Assembly (NCBI GenBank): GCA_017549285.1
Contig: JAFYVE010000002.1
Span: 1 to 34,015, forward strand
Source of the DNA: Clostridia bacterium
GTDB lineage: Bacteria; Bacillota; Clostridia; Oscillospirales; Acutalibacteraceae
DNA: 34,015 bases
Reading direction: 5' to 3'
Position 1 is the stretch's first letter, and each line of letters begins with the position of its first letter. The translations under genes were made by a program, and so were the position numbers. Shown here piece after piece: positions 26,107-33,093 of the stretch. The notes below the pieces were generated by a model. That model was not told where the DNA came from. It ran no database searches and saw nothing but the letters and a program-made list of their open reading frames with translations.

Positions 26107-26131
26107 AACAAATAAAAAATTTTTATTTGTT
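26107..26131 (-). repeat. AT-only inverted repeat downstream of the 147-residue protein gene
   Basis: AACAAATAAAAA (26107-26118) pairs with TTTTTATTTGTT (26120-26131) directly after the stop at 26135. It could be a weak terminator or a leader element of the lipoprotein gene; the stem contains almost only A-T pairs. Confidence 0.35.
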
Positions 26132-26134
26132 AAA

Positions 26135-26578
26135 TCAAAAGGGAATATCTTCATCACCAAAAATATCAAGTTCCTCTTTATCGCAATAAATATATGTATC
26201 AATATCTATCCTATATTCGTTAAAATCGATATAAATATCATAAGGACAATTAATTACTTTCAACTTAGGAAAAACAGAACCGTTATTTTCAAATCCTCGA
26301 ACAAATTGCCAAAGCATATTATTCACAATTTCATCAATATCATAATGCTTCGTATTTCCAAAAATCAGATCATATTCTCCTACTTGCTCCATTATTTTAA
26401 ATAGTTCTGACATAGAGTCACATATATCATTTTCCGGATTACACTCTGACAGAAAAGCATATGTATCACGAGCAATTATCTGAAATTTATCAGCATCAAT
26501 TGGCGGATAATATAATGAATTATCTTGCAATTGCACCCAACGTTTTAATAATTTCTGAATTGTATACTCTTTATCCAT
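26135..26578 (-). CDS. Unrecognised acidic protein, 147 residues
   Basis: No family recognised. From ATG 26578 (AGAGGT about eight bases upstream) it reads MDKEYTIQKLLKRWVQLQ..., with a helical N-terminal half and a beta-like acidic C-terminus (YDIYIDFNEYRIDIDTYIY ... FGDEDIPF). No signal peptide, membrane segment or catalytic motif is visible. Size and acidity fit a soluble binding or immunity protein; this is inference. The nominal longer frame (to 26617) has no ribosome binding site. Confidence 0.65.
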   Translation of the reverse strand: MDKEYTIQKLLKRWVQLQDNSLYYPPIDADKFQIIARDTYAFLSECNPENDICDSMSELFKIMEQVGEYDLIFGNTKHYDIDEIVNNMLWQFVRGFENNGSVFPKLKVINCPYDIYIDFNEYRIDIDTYIYCDKEELDIFGDEDIPF

Positions 26579-26655
26579 TTTTGAACCTCTGCATATTTTG
26601 TAATACAATAATAACATATAAGATGGGACAAAATGGGGATATGTTTATTCTGTTA

Positions 26656-26976
26656 TCAATAATCGAAAATTGCTTCAATTTCTCCCTGTGAATTGTGGTG
26701 TATATGCTTTATCAATTTGCCTTTTGTATTGTACACGGATTCAATCCAATTTCTGATAATGCCGTCTGAATTATACACTGTAAACTTTACTATTTCGCCG
26801 TTATTGCCATATTCGCTCACAGACCAGGACTCAATACTACCGTCCGGATTATATTCAGTCTGTTTTATGTATCTACCTTTTTCATAATATATTTTTTCAT
26901 ACCACTTGGTAATATTTTCATCTGCATCATATTCTTTGTATTCTGTTCTTTTGCTTACTGTTTTCTCATTGTTCAT
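26656..26976 (-). CDS. Small YD-repeat protein, 106 residues
   Basis: Made almost entirely of four RHS-like YD repeats (YDADENITKWYE, YNPDGSIESW, YNSDGIIRNW, YNTKGKLIKH), each about 20 residues, without signal peptide. RHS repeats normally form large shells around toxins; short soluble proteins made only of such repeats resemble MORN/YD-type immunity proteins (for example YwqK-like) by analogy. Start supported by GGAGAA before the ATG. A larger relative with the same repeat lies at 29509-30423. A TATACT sequence at about 27011-27006 could be its -10 box, but no -35 is clear. Confidence 0.7.
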   Translation of the reverse strand: MNNEKTVSKRTEYKEYDADENITKWYEKIYYEKGRYIKQTEYNPDGSIESWSVSEYGNNGEIVKFTVYNSDGIIRNWIESVYNTKGKLIKHIHHNSQGEIEAIFDY

Positions 26977-27028
26977 TGCAATTCTCCTTTGCTTTTACTG
27001 ACACAAGTATACCGCAGGAGATGCACAA

Positions 27029-27063
27029 AAAACGGGACATGTATCTGCATACACATCCCGTTT
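27029..27063 (-). terminator. Intrinsic terminator of the UDG-like operon
   Basis: AACGGGA...TCCCGTT with inner pairing across 27031-27061, followed on the minus strand by TTTTTTGTGC. It lies 19 bases after the stop of the 149-residue protein gene. Confidence 0.82.
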
Positions 27064-27081
27064 ATCTAATGTTATTTAATT

Positions 27082-27531
27082 TTATTTTCTGTATTTATCT
27101 GCGATTCCAATTAAATCATCTATTTTTTCAATGGTGTTCTCAGAGACTGATATAATCTGTTTTATCTGTTTTTTATATTTTCTCAGATACGATACAGTCA
27201 TTTCCAACCCTTTTTTTGCAGTATGCTGTTTCCCGCTTTCAAATTCTTCCAGCGTATCGGTTACAGATTCCATATACATAAGAAGAGACAGACAATAACG
27301 CCACTTCAGAAAACAGATTATATCATTTTCATCCATTACTAAATCACAGGGGTCAAAATATCCCTCTTCATCTTCAGCAAATAAATCACAAAAGTTATTA
27401 AAGTTCCTATCTTCTCCGAATTCGGCACTATACATTTCATTAAAATACTCGATGAAATCTTTGTTTTTTTCTGCAAATAGTTCAGATGTATCATTTTTTA
27501 AAGTTTCAATATCCTGTTTTATATTATCCAT
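27082..27531 (-). CDS. Small acidic helical protein coupled to the UDG-like gene, 149 residues
   Basis: No family recognised. It starts MDNIKQDIETLKNDTSELF and is predominantly helical and acidic in the first half (FAEDEEGYFDPCDLVMDEND), with a more basic C-terminal helix (SYLRKYKKQIKQIISV). No signal peptide. AAGGAG lies about seven bases before the ATG, inside the end of the upstream gene, whose stop is only two bases away, so the two proteins are translationally coupled and probably act together. The operon ends at the 27029-27063 terminator. Confidence 0.75.
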   Translation of the reverse strand: MDNIKQDIETLKNDTSELFAEKNKDFIEYFNEMYSAEFGEDRNFNNFCDLFAEDEEGYFDPCDLVMDENDIICFLKWRYCLSLLMYMESVTDTLEEFESGKQHTAKKGLEMTVSYLRKYKKQIKQIISVSENTIEKIDDLIGIADKYRK

Positions 27532-27533
27532 TG

Positions 27534-28319
27534 TTATTCTCCTTGGTATAACATATTTCGCGTTTCAATTATTCGTTCTTTCAGCAAACCCAAGTATTTT
27601 TCTTTATGCCAACAATGAAAAGACGGATGATAAGAGCCGATAACATAACAGACACGACCTGATTCTTTATTTTCAGCTTTATACAAACCAACAAGTTTGT
27701 CCTGTTTTACATCCCAATTCTCAGAAAAATAATTTCGGATATCTTTCAGTGCTTTTTCTTTTGCAGACCATCCGCTCTGAATAACTACAACATCAGGCTC
27801 AAGTATTTCAATCTCTTTTCTGACTATTTCAACGCAATTATACCACATATTGTTGTTTGACTTTATACCGTGATATTTATTTGCATCAACTGTCTTTTTA
27901 TAAGCACAATGATAGTGGTTTGTAAGAGCAAAATATTTGTGGAGTGTGTCCTCATTCGACGATGTAAAATTATATCCGTCATAATTATTTATATCAGCTT
28001 CATTACATTCATCAAGAAATGCTGATAACATAAACTTTGTTCTTTTATAGTGCTGATTTTTCTGCGTTAAAAAACTTTCAGGCTCAACAGGAGTAAGACT
28101 TTCTGAACGATGTGTATTTTCTTTGCCGATAAACAAAACTTTTGTTTTCTCACCATAATATTTACCGACTTTCAGATTACGGTTGCAGATTATTGATGAT
28201 TCATAATCAAAATCCATTTTTTTACTGCAATCATTAAAACATTTACATCTGCCGTCACAGCAAAAATGTTCATCATACATATCTTTAAGTTTCATTTCGA
28301 TACTGTTCAATTCGTTCAC
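27534..28319 (-). CDS. Uracil-DNA glycosylase superfamily-like Fe-S protein
   Basis: A divergent member of the UDG fold closest to the Fe-S families 4/5 (261 residues from GTG 28319). An N-terminal cysteine cluster (C20, C21, C25, C27, C31, C45) precedes VLFIGKEN (residues 61-68), which replaces the usual GEAPG/GQDP motif. TNHYHC (C138) and C162 reproduce the family-4 pattern of two cluster cysteines flanking a loop, followed by EIEILEPDVVVIQSG (LRPKVIVALG in UDGs). YHPSF (His231) matches the HPS active-site loop. Uracil removal cannot be assumed because motif A is altered. The start is fixed by promoter 28342-28370 and AAGGAG nine bases upstream; the longer frame to 28370 would start inside the -35 box. 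It is followed at two bases by a small acidic partner and preceded by a WYL regulator. Confidence 0.68.
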   Translation of the reverse strand: MNELNSIEMKLKDMYDEHFCCDGRCKCFNDCSKKMDFDYESSIICNRNLKVGKYYGEKTKVLFIGKENTHRSESLTPVEPESFLTQKNQHYKRTKFMLSAFLDECNEADINNYDGYNFTSSNEDTLHKYFALTNHYHCAYKKTVDANKYHGIKSNNNMWYNCVEIVRKEIEILEPDVVVIQSGWSAKEKALKDIRNYFSENWDVKQDKLVGLYKAENKESGRVCYVIGSYHPSFHCWHKEKYLGLLKERIIETRNMLYQGE

Positions 28320-28341
28320 GATAAACATCTCCTTAATTATC

Positions 28342-28370
28342 AGTATAAAGCTGTCATTACAGATTGTCAA
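28342..28370 (-). promoter_or_regulatory. Consensus promoter overlapping the WYL stop codon
   Basis: On the minus strand a perfect TTGACA (28370-28365), 17 bases, and TATACT (28347-28342). The TGA stop of the WYL gene (28369-28367) lies inside the -35 box. The transcript would begin near 28335, 16 bases before the GTG start of the UDG-like gene. Confidence 0.85.
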
Positions 28371-29425
28371 GTTGCATTATAATTCTCAATCGCTGAATTG
28401 AGGTCATCCTTTATCTGCTCTGCGAGGCTCTGTGGGGATATAATTTTTGTATGAAGTGCGTACTGCAGTCCCCAGCGGCGCATTGCTTTTTCATTGACCG
28501 TTACACGGACTGTGATTTCGTCTTCCGTTTCGTCTGAAAACTCAACATCTTTTCCGAACCAGTCAAGAACATCGCCGACGATGTATTTTTTTGCTTTGAA
28601 TGTAACGGGAATGCTCTCTCCCGAAAACATATAAACATGCTCTGCCATATGCTTCGGCAGATATAATCCGTGTTCAAGACCTTTAACCTGTTTAGTTGAT
28701 TTTACAGGTGTCTGAAGCATTTTTATATCCGTTATTCTGTCAAGACGGAAGTGTGAAACATTGTCATATTTATCGTAATTTGCAATAAGATAATATCTGC
28801 CGTTTGTGGCTGCTATCTGATAAGGATTTACTATGTATTCCTTGACTTTTCCGTCTGCATTTTTCTCCTGATGAAGCTTTTTATCCGTGCCGTATCTGTT
28901 ATAACTGAACGCAACCTGTCTGCCACGGCTGATTGCTTCATCGAGAACATCAATAGTAAAGAAAAGCTGACGGTTTGTAAGGGAGTTATCGGGCATAGTT
29001 CTGATATACTTCACCTTTGCCTCAAAATACCTGCTTGAAAGCCCCTCAAGCTTTTCAACAAGCTCCTTGCACTGACTGTATGGAATATGCTTTGAAAAAA
29101 GCAGACTGTCAATGAGAAGCCTCAGTTCACTGTCGCTGAAATCACGGACAAGATAGAAATCTGACCATATATAGCTCTCCTCAAGCTCCCCTGTTGCTTT
29201 ATTGGGAACCATCCGGATTGCTTCGCTGTATTCGATTTCATAACCGAGTTCAATAAGGTCAAGAATATTGCGTCTGACGGATTTTCTGTCGGCTGACATA
29301 TTATATTCCGTTTTCAGAATATCAACAATTTCTTTCTGAGAAAGTCTGTGGTCCTCGTCAGTATATTTTTTCAGAATGTCAAGAATGTTGAGAATAAGCT
29401 GTTTTTTAGGCTGTTTTGCAGACAT
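28367..29425 (-). CDS. WYL-domain transcriptional regulator
   Basis: A 352-residue DNA-binding regulator. An N-terminal winged helix (about 8-75: ILNILDILKKYTDE...LSQKEIVDILK...SVRRNILDLIELGY), a linker, a WYL domain (about 165-240; the name-giving tripeptide appears as YYL in GRYYLIANYD, followed by SHFRLDRITDI), and a C-terminal WCX-like domain (about 270-345). WYL proteins sense ligands such as nucleic acids and often control phage-defence or DNA-damage genes (BrxR, CapW and PafBC types are known examples). Here it sits directly upstream of the UDG-like operon, whose promoter it abuts, which makes that operon a likely target. GAGGTGA precedes the ATG by about six bases. Confidence 0.88.
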   Translation of the reverse strand: MSAKQPKKQLILNILDILKKYTDEDHRLSQKEIVDILKTEYNMSADRKSVRRNILDLIELGYEIEYSEAIRMVPNKATGELEESYIWSDFYLVRDFSDSELRLLIDSLLFSKHIPYSQCKELVEKLEGLSSRYFEAKVKYIRTMPDNSLTNRQLFFTIDVLDEAISRGRQVAFSYNRYGTDKKLHQEKNADGKVKEYIVNPYQIAATNGRYYLIANYDKYDNVSHFRLDRITDIKMLQTPVKSTKQVKGLEHGLYLPKHMAEHVYMFSGESIPVTFKAKKYIVGDVLDWFGKDVEFSDETEDEITVRVTVNEKAMRRWGLQYALHTKIISPQSLAEQIKDDLNSAIENYNAT

Positions 29426-29443
29426 TTAAGTCACCTCGTAAAT

Positions 29444-29472
29444 ATATTATCACTTTCACACACATAATACAA
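29444..29472 (-). promoter_or_regulatory. Possible promoter of the WYL gene
   Basis: On the minus strand TTGTAT (29472-29467), 17 bases, TAATAT (29449-29444), ending about 18 bases before the ATG. A moderate match in AT-rich DNA. Confidence 0.45.
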
Positions 29473-29473
29473 C

Positions 29474-29508
29474 ACCCGATGAGAAAAAATCTTCCCATCG
29501 GGTATATT
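29474..29508 (-). terminator. Hairpin downstream of the large YD-repeat gene
   Basis: ACCCGATG (29474-29481) pairs perfectly with CATCGGGT (29496-29503), five bases after the stop of the minus-strand gene ending at 29509. The tail on the minus strand (GTTGTATTATG) is only moderately T-rich. Confidence 0.6.
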
Positions 29509-30423
29509 TTATGTGCCGTCAATTTTCTGCATATTTTCAGATACAAGCTTGCCGTCGGAATCATATACATATTCAAACCAACCTGAAATTGTATTTCTAT
29601 ACCCAAAGTCAACATATCTTTTCAGGTAATGCTGTCCGTTCTTTTCATTAAAATAGTCTTGAACGACCGGACTTCCCGCTTCATTGTAAAAATAAGCGAT
29701 TTCTGCAAAATCATCATTCTTATTCTTTGAATATATCACTCTGCCATTCCGGTCATTTACAAAATCATGCTCAACTATATACACTTCTTCGTTTGCTTTA
29801 CTGAAATATTTTATAATCTCTTTTATTTTAAAGCCTTTACTGTCATAAAAATATTCATATATTCTGAAAAAACCTTTACGTGTACATTCGCTTTTTGCTT
29901 CAAGCTGACCTGCATCATTATAAGAATAGTTTGTTACACAATCAATTTCACCTTCGGGTGTATATTCTGTTTTCTTTGTCATATTTCCTGATGAATCATA
30001 TTCATATTCACAGACTTCTTCGCAATAGCAGTCTGACATTATGCTTTTTATCATATTTCCGTTATCATCATAAACATAATCTGTGATGAACTCTGTCTCA
30101 TTATAAATATCGTTTTCTTTTATCTTTTTGCCTCGACTGTCATAAAAAAACTGCTTTATATGACAATAACTTCTGTGACCTTTATCAATTTCAGTTTCAC
30201 ATATTTCAGAACAATTGCCTTTATTATCATACAGATAAGAAACTTCCACGCAGTTGCCAAAACCGTCATCCTGACTTTCTTTTTTCAGTTGACCAACTTC
30301 ATTGTATTCATACAAAAATGTTGTCAGTTTTACATTTCTGATTTCATCAAAGAATGTCTCGTTGATAACTATTCCGTTCTCGTCTCTCTCAATAGTTTTT
30401 CTTATGCCTGATTCAAGTTTCAT
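29509..30423 (-). CDS. YD-repeat (RHS-like) cytoplasmic protein, 304 residues
   Basis: At least nine degenerate YD repeats of about 20-30 residues (YNEVGQLKKES, YDNKGN, YDSRGKKIKEN, YDDNGNMIKS, YDSSGNMTKKTEY, YNDAGQLEAKSE, YDSKGFKIKEI, YNEAGSPV, YDSDGKLVSEN). No signal peptide, toxin domain or peptidase motif, so it is not a complete RHS toxin; it ends cleanly after the last repeat. GGGAGAG precedes the ATG. Same repeat type as the 106-residue protein at 26656. Possible roles are an orphan immunity protein or an RHS-derived structural fragment; not resolved. Confidence 0.72.
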   Translation of the reverse strand: MKLESGIRKTIERDENGIVINETFFDEIRNVKLTTFLYEYNEVGQLKKESQDDGFGNCVEVSYLYDNKGNCSEICETEIDKGHRSYCHIKQFFYDSRGKKIKENDIYNETEFITDYVYDDNGNMIKSIMSDCYCEEVCEYEYDSSGNMTKKTEYTPEGEIDCVTNYSYNDAGQLEAKSECTRKGFFRIYEYFYDSKGFKIKEIIKYFSKANEEVYIVEHDFVNDRNGRVIYSKNKNDDFAEIAYFYNEAGSPVVQDYFNEKNGQHYLKRYVDFGYRNTISGWFEYVYDSDGKLVSENMQKIDGT

Positions 30424-30463
30424 AATAACTCTCCCTTTTGTCTGATGATTGAATTATACAACA

Positions 30464-30491
30464 GGATGTGTGACATAATTGTCACACATCC
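30464..30491 (-). repeat. 12-bp perfect inverted repeat spanning a stop codon
   Basis: GGATGTGTGACA (30464-30475) pairs with TGTCACACATCC (30480-30491), loop TAAT. It covers the last codons and the TGA stop of the minus-strand gene ending at 30482. There is no clear T run on the minus strand (tail TGTTGTATAA), so it may be a poor terminator, an mRNA 3' stabiliser or an operator for the YD-repeat gene downstream. Confidence 0.6.
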
Positions 30492-31012
30492 TCACCCATA
30501 TGCTCTGTAATCAGGTGCATAATCTCTTCTTTTTCTTCAAGACACTTTGCAAGACGTGTATTATAAGTATTGGAATTGTTCTGCAGGTTTTCTGTAATAT
30601 CCTTTTTTCTTTTTTCCATAGCGGCAATATTTTCCTGCAATTCTTTATATATTTTATCAAACCGCTTGAGATAATTTATAACCCTTTTTGCATTACCGAC
30701 TGCAGAATCACCCATATAAACAAGAAACTTGTTTGTGTCTTTTTGCAGATAAATATAAGGCTTTTTATCAGATTGATTTTCGGGCAGAACTATTGTAAAG
30801 TCCATGACTGTAATCGGATTGTCTGTTACTTCCTCTCCGTAAATATACCTTCGGCTGGGATTATCTGACAGACTATGATAAGCTTTGAGAAAATCATCGT
30901 TTGAGAAGTTTTTGAGTTGCTGAGAGTACATATATGCAGAATAGTTCTTTAATGCCGTATCACGCAATTTTTTTTCAAGAACTCCGAGTTCTTCCATAAC
31001 ATCTTCAATCAT
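30482..31012 (-). CDS. Unrecognised coiled-coil protein, 176 residues
   Basis: No family recognised. The middle part looks beta-rich (VMDFTIVLPENQ, PYIYLQKDTNKFLVYMG); the C-terminal third (about 115-176) is a charged coiled coil (FDKIYKELQENIAAMEKRK...CLEEKEEIMHLITEHMG). No signal peptide. Neither the ATG at 31012 nor the one at 30997 has a good Shine-Dalgarno, and the sequence abuts a plus-strand deacetylase fragment, so the true 5' end may have been lost in a rearrangement. Confidence 0.6.
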   Translation of the reverse strand: MIEDVMEELGVLEKKLRDTALKNYSAYMYSQQLKNFSNDDFLKAYHSLSDNPSRRYIYGEEVTDNPITVMDFTIVLPENQSDKKPYIYLQKDTNKFLVYMGDSAVGNAKRVINYLKRFDKIYKELQENIAAMEKRKKDITENLQNNSNTYNTRLAKCLEEKEEIMHLITEHMGEDV

Positions 31013-31037
31013 TATGATGAAACAGGTGATTATGATT

Positions 31038-31205
31038 ATCTTTAATGAAACGGTAAAAAATATTACAGGTCACTCTCCCACCCTGTTCAGAGCTCCGTCA
31101 GGCAGTTACGATAACAAAACCATCTCCGCCGCAGAGGAACTCGGTATGATGACAATTCAATGGGATGCAGAACCACCGGCAACGGTTAAAAATGGCTGTA
31201 TATAG
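31038..31205 (+). pseudogene. Polysaccharide deacetylase (NodB domain) fragment
   Basis: About 45 residues of the conserved core of a peptidoglycan/chitin-type deacetylase: FNETVKNITGHSPTLF, RAPSGSYDNKTI, AAEELGMMTIQWD. The RAPSGSY motif is the equivalent of the catalytic-domain RPPxGxY. The usual N-terminal metal-binding Asp/His motifs and the C-terminal half are missing, and similarity ends at QWD. The frame can be opened from ATG 31014, but the preceding residues do not belong to the family. A relic of a lost gene. Confidence 0.7.
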
Positions 31206-31241
31206 GGATTTTTTTACGCTGAGGTTTGTTATAAAAAAACA

Positions 31242-31269
31242 TAAGGCCATCGGAAAAACCGATGGCTTT
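31242..31269 (-). terminator. Terminator of the zinc-ribbon/TPM/DUF6935 operon
   Basis: GCCATCGG/CCGATGGC (31246-31253 with 31259-31266, loop AAAAA); on the minus strand the hairpin is followed by CTTATGTTTTTTT. It lies 16 bases after the last stop codon of the operon. Confidence 0.8.
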
Positions 31270-31284
31270 AGTTACTGATAATAT

Positions 31285-31842
31285 TTATGCCCAGGGATTT
31301 GCACTTTCAGGCTGTCGGATATCTGCAAGAATGAACTGCTCCCACAGATACCATTTACCGTCCTTTGCAAGACGCAGCTGAACGCTTCTGGGACTGTCAG
31401 CACCGCCTGAAGTTATATACAGCGTTGCGTATCCATCATTCTGATAAGAATAAGGATTTTCACTTACAACGATTGAATAAGGTTCTGCAGGCAGATAGTT
31501 ATTATCAGGAGTTGCTCCCTCAAAATATGAACGGGGAACATAATCCTTATCACGGAATCTGTCCTGAATAAACTGCTTATCCATTACACTCATAGGTCTG
31601 GGACCTCTGAGAAAATCAAGCATTTTAAGTGATAATTCTTTATTTTCGGGATAGAAACAGAATGCAAGAACAGTCATAGCGGCTGTATCAAAGGGTGTTG
31701 CAAGTGAAGCCTGAGGCAATGCCGTAAACTGTTCATAGGTATCAGGTAATACAGAAAAAACTATTTTCTGCATTTTATTGCCTGACGGTGCCGGAGTATT
31801 TGACGGAGCCGGAGTATTTTTTAATTTATCAAAAAGTCCCAT
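31285..31842 (-). CDS. DUF6935-like cytoplasmic protein
   Basis: A 185-residue soluble protein. It starts MGLFDKLKNTPAPSNTPAPSG, a short amphipathic helix and Pro-rich linker common in envelope-stress related Firmicute proteins. The conserved core includes FDTAAMTVLAFCFYPENKE, GPRPMSVMDKQFI, RFRDKDYVPRSYFEGATPDN, SENPYSY, TSGGADSPRSVQLRL and WYLWEQFILADIR, which I recall as DUF6935; no enzymatic function is known to me. AAAGGAG ten bases before the ATG; 18 bases after the TPM gene, so last gene of the operon. Confidence 0.72.
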   Translation of the reverse strand: MGLFDKLKNTPAPSNTPAPSGNKMQKIVFSVLPDTYEQFTALPQASLATPFDTAAMTVLAFCFYPENKELSLKMLDFLRGPRPMSVMDKQFIQDRFRDKDYVPRSYFEGATPDNNYLPAEPYSIVVSENPYSYQNDGYATLYITSGGADSPRSVQLRLAKDGKWYLWEQFILADIRQPESANPWA

Positions 31843-31860
31843 ATCTTTTTTACTCCTTTA

Positions 31861-33078
31861 TCAGAATTTTATTCCGCCGCCACCGTGGGTTCTGCCTGAT
31901 GAGCTTGTATGTGTTGATGTATTTCCTGAATCACTGTCATCAACCTTTGCATCCTTGTTTACATAAGAACCCTTGAATGTATCGTTTCTGCCTGTAAGAA
32001 CAAGACTTCCGCTTCTGACATAAACCTTTGCATCAAAAGCCTTATGTACTGATTTGTTTGCAGCTGCAATTCCGTTAAGCACAAGAAGAGCAACAACACA
32101 GCCTACAAGCATAAACACAAACAACCAGATAAAATGAACACCGGGCTTTACATATTCAGTAAGCTCTGCAATATATGTATCAAGAGCTGCAGTATAATTT
32201 CCGCTGATGATATCATCCTTCATATTAAGAAGCATTGTGTTTATCATATCATCGCTCATTTTGTAAACAGCCGCGCCGTGAGTTGTTACATAAAGCTCTC
32301 TTTCGCCTTCTTCACCGGGGAGGTAAAGAAGAAGGAATCCGTCATCATTCTCACCGTAGCCGTAACCATTGTAATCATAGAAATCGTCTGCATATTCCTG
32401 AACAGTTTTGCCGTCAAGTGAAGTTACGGTAACAAATGCGATTTCCATTTCATATTCTTCGGTGAAAGCATTGAATTTATCAATAAAATCTTTTTCTTCT
32501 GCATCGGTCAGAAGGTCTGCATTGTCAACAACAAGAGGTAATGTTCTTTCAACTCTGACCATTTCTGTTGTTGTTTCTGTTGTTACGGCAGCAGTTGTTT
32601 CTGCAGGTGTGTTAACAGCAGGAGCATCTGCATCAAGAACACCTTTTACTGCATTGTAATAAGCAACTATACCGTCATAATATGTGTCGCAGGCATCATA
32701 TGCATCCCAGATTGTATCTTCTTCGGAAGAAAAGAGACTTTCGGCACCTTCTGTCATATAAACTGAATAAGCATTGTCGCCGAGATTATCAACAATAACG
32801 ATACCGTTATCTCTGTCACCGACAGAATTATAAACATCTTCCGCATAGTCATAAGTTGTTTCATACAAATCTCTGTCAAGGCTGTCAATAATTCCGAACA
32901 TTACACAATAACCGTAATTATTTTCAATTGTTTGTGCATAGACTTCAAGTTCTGACATCTCTGATTCGGTAAGATGATTACCCATATCAAAAACATGGTC
33001 AGAATTTGCAGATGCAGTAAGTGCGAAAGGTAAAAGCATCATAAGGGCAATTACCACAGATATAATTCTCTTTTTCAT
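31861..33078 (-). CDS. Membrane-anchored double TPM-domain protein
   Basis: A 405-residue exported membrane protein. Signal peptide 1-25 (MKKRIISVVIALMMLLPFALTASA). Two TPM (YgcG/Psb32-like) domains: the first, residues about 28-150 (HVFDMGNHLTESEMSELEVY ... DNGIVIVDNL); after a Thr/Ala-rich linker, the second, residues about 180-310 (LPLVVDNADLLTDAEEKDFI ... EIAFVTVTSLDGK ... DGFLLLYLP). One transmembrane helix follows (about 318-340, FIWLFVFMLVGCVVALLVL), then a cytoplasmic tail ending in a Gly-rich THGGGGIKF typical of the family. TPM domains are linked to membrane-protein quality control; exact activity is unsettled. The preceding zinc-ribbon gene ends 15 bases upstream and its stop overlaps the strong AAGGAGGTG ribosome binding site. 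Confidence 0.85.
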   Translation of the reverse strand: MKKRIISVVIALMMLLPFALTASANSDHVFDMGNHLTESEMSELEVYAQTIENNYGYCVMFGIIDSLDRDLYETTYDYAEDVYNSVGDRDNGIVIVDNLGDNAYSVYMTEGAESLFSSEEDTIWDAYDACDTYYDGIVAYYNAVKGVLDADAPAVNTPAETTAAVTTETTTEMVRVERTLPLVVDNADLLTDAEEKDFIDKFNAFTEEYEMEIAFVTVTSLDGKTVQEYADDFYDYNGYGYGENDDGFLLLYLPGEEGERELYVTTHGAAVYKMSDDMINTMLLNMKDDIISGNYTAALDTYIAELTEYVKPGVHFIWLFVFMLVGCVVALLVLNGIAAANKSVHKAFDAKVYVRSGSLVLTGRNDTFKGSYVNKDAKVDDSDSGNTSTHTSSSGRTHGGGGIKF

Positions 33079-33093
33079 AATTACCGCACCTCC

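Noticed and set aside
28320-28370. N-terminal extension of the UDG-like protein to TTG 28370
   Set aside because: The region is a consensus promoter plus ribosome binding site, so it is not translated from this transcript.
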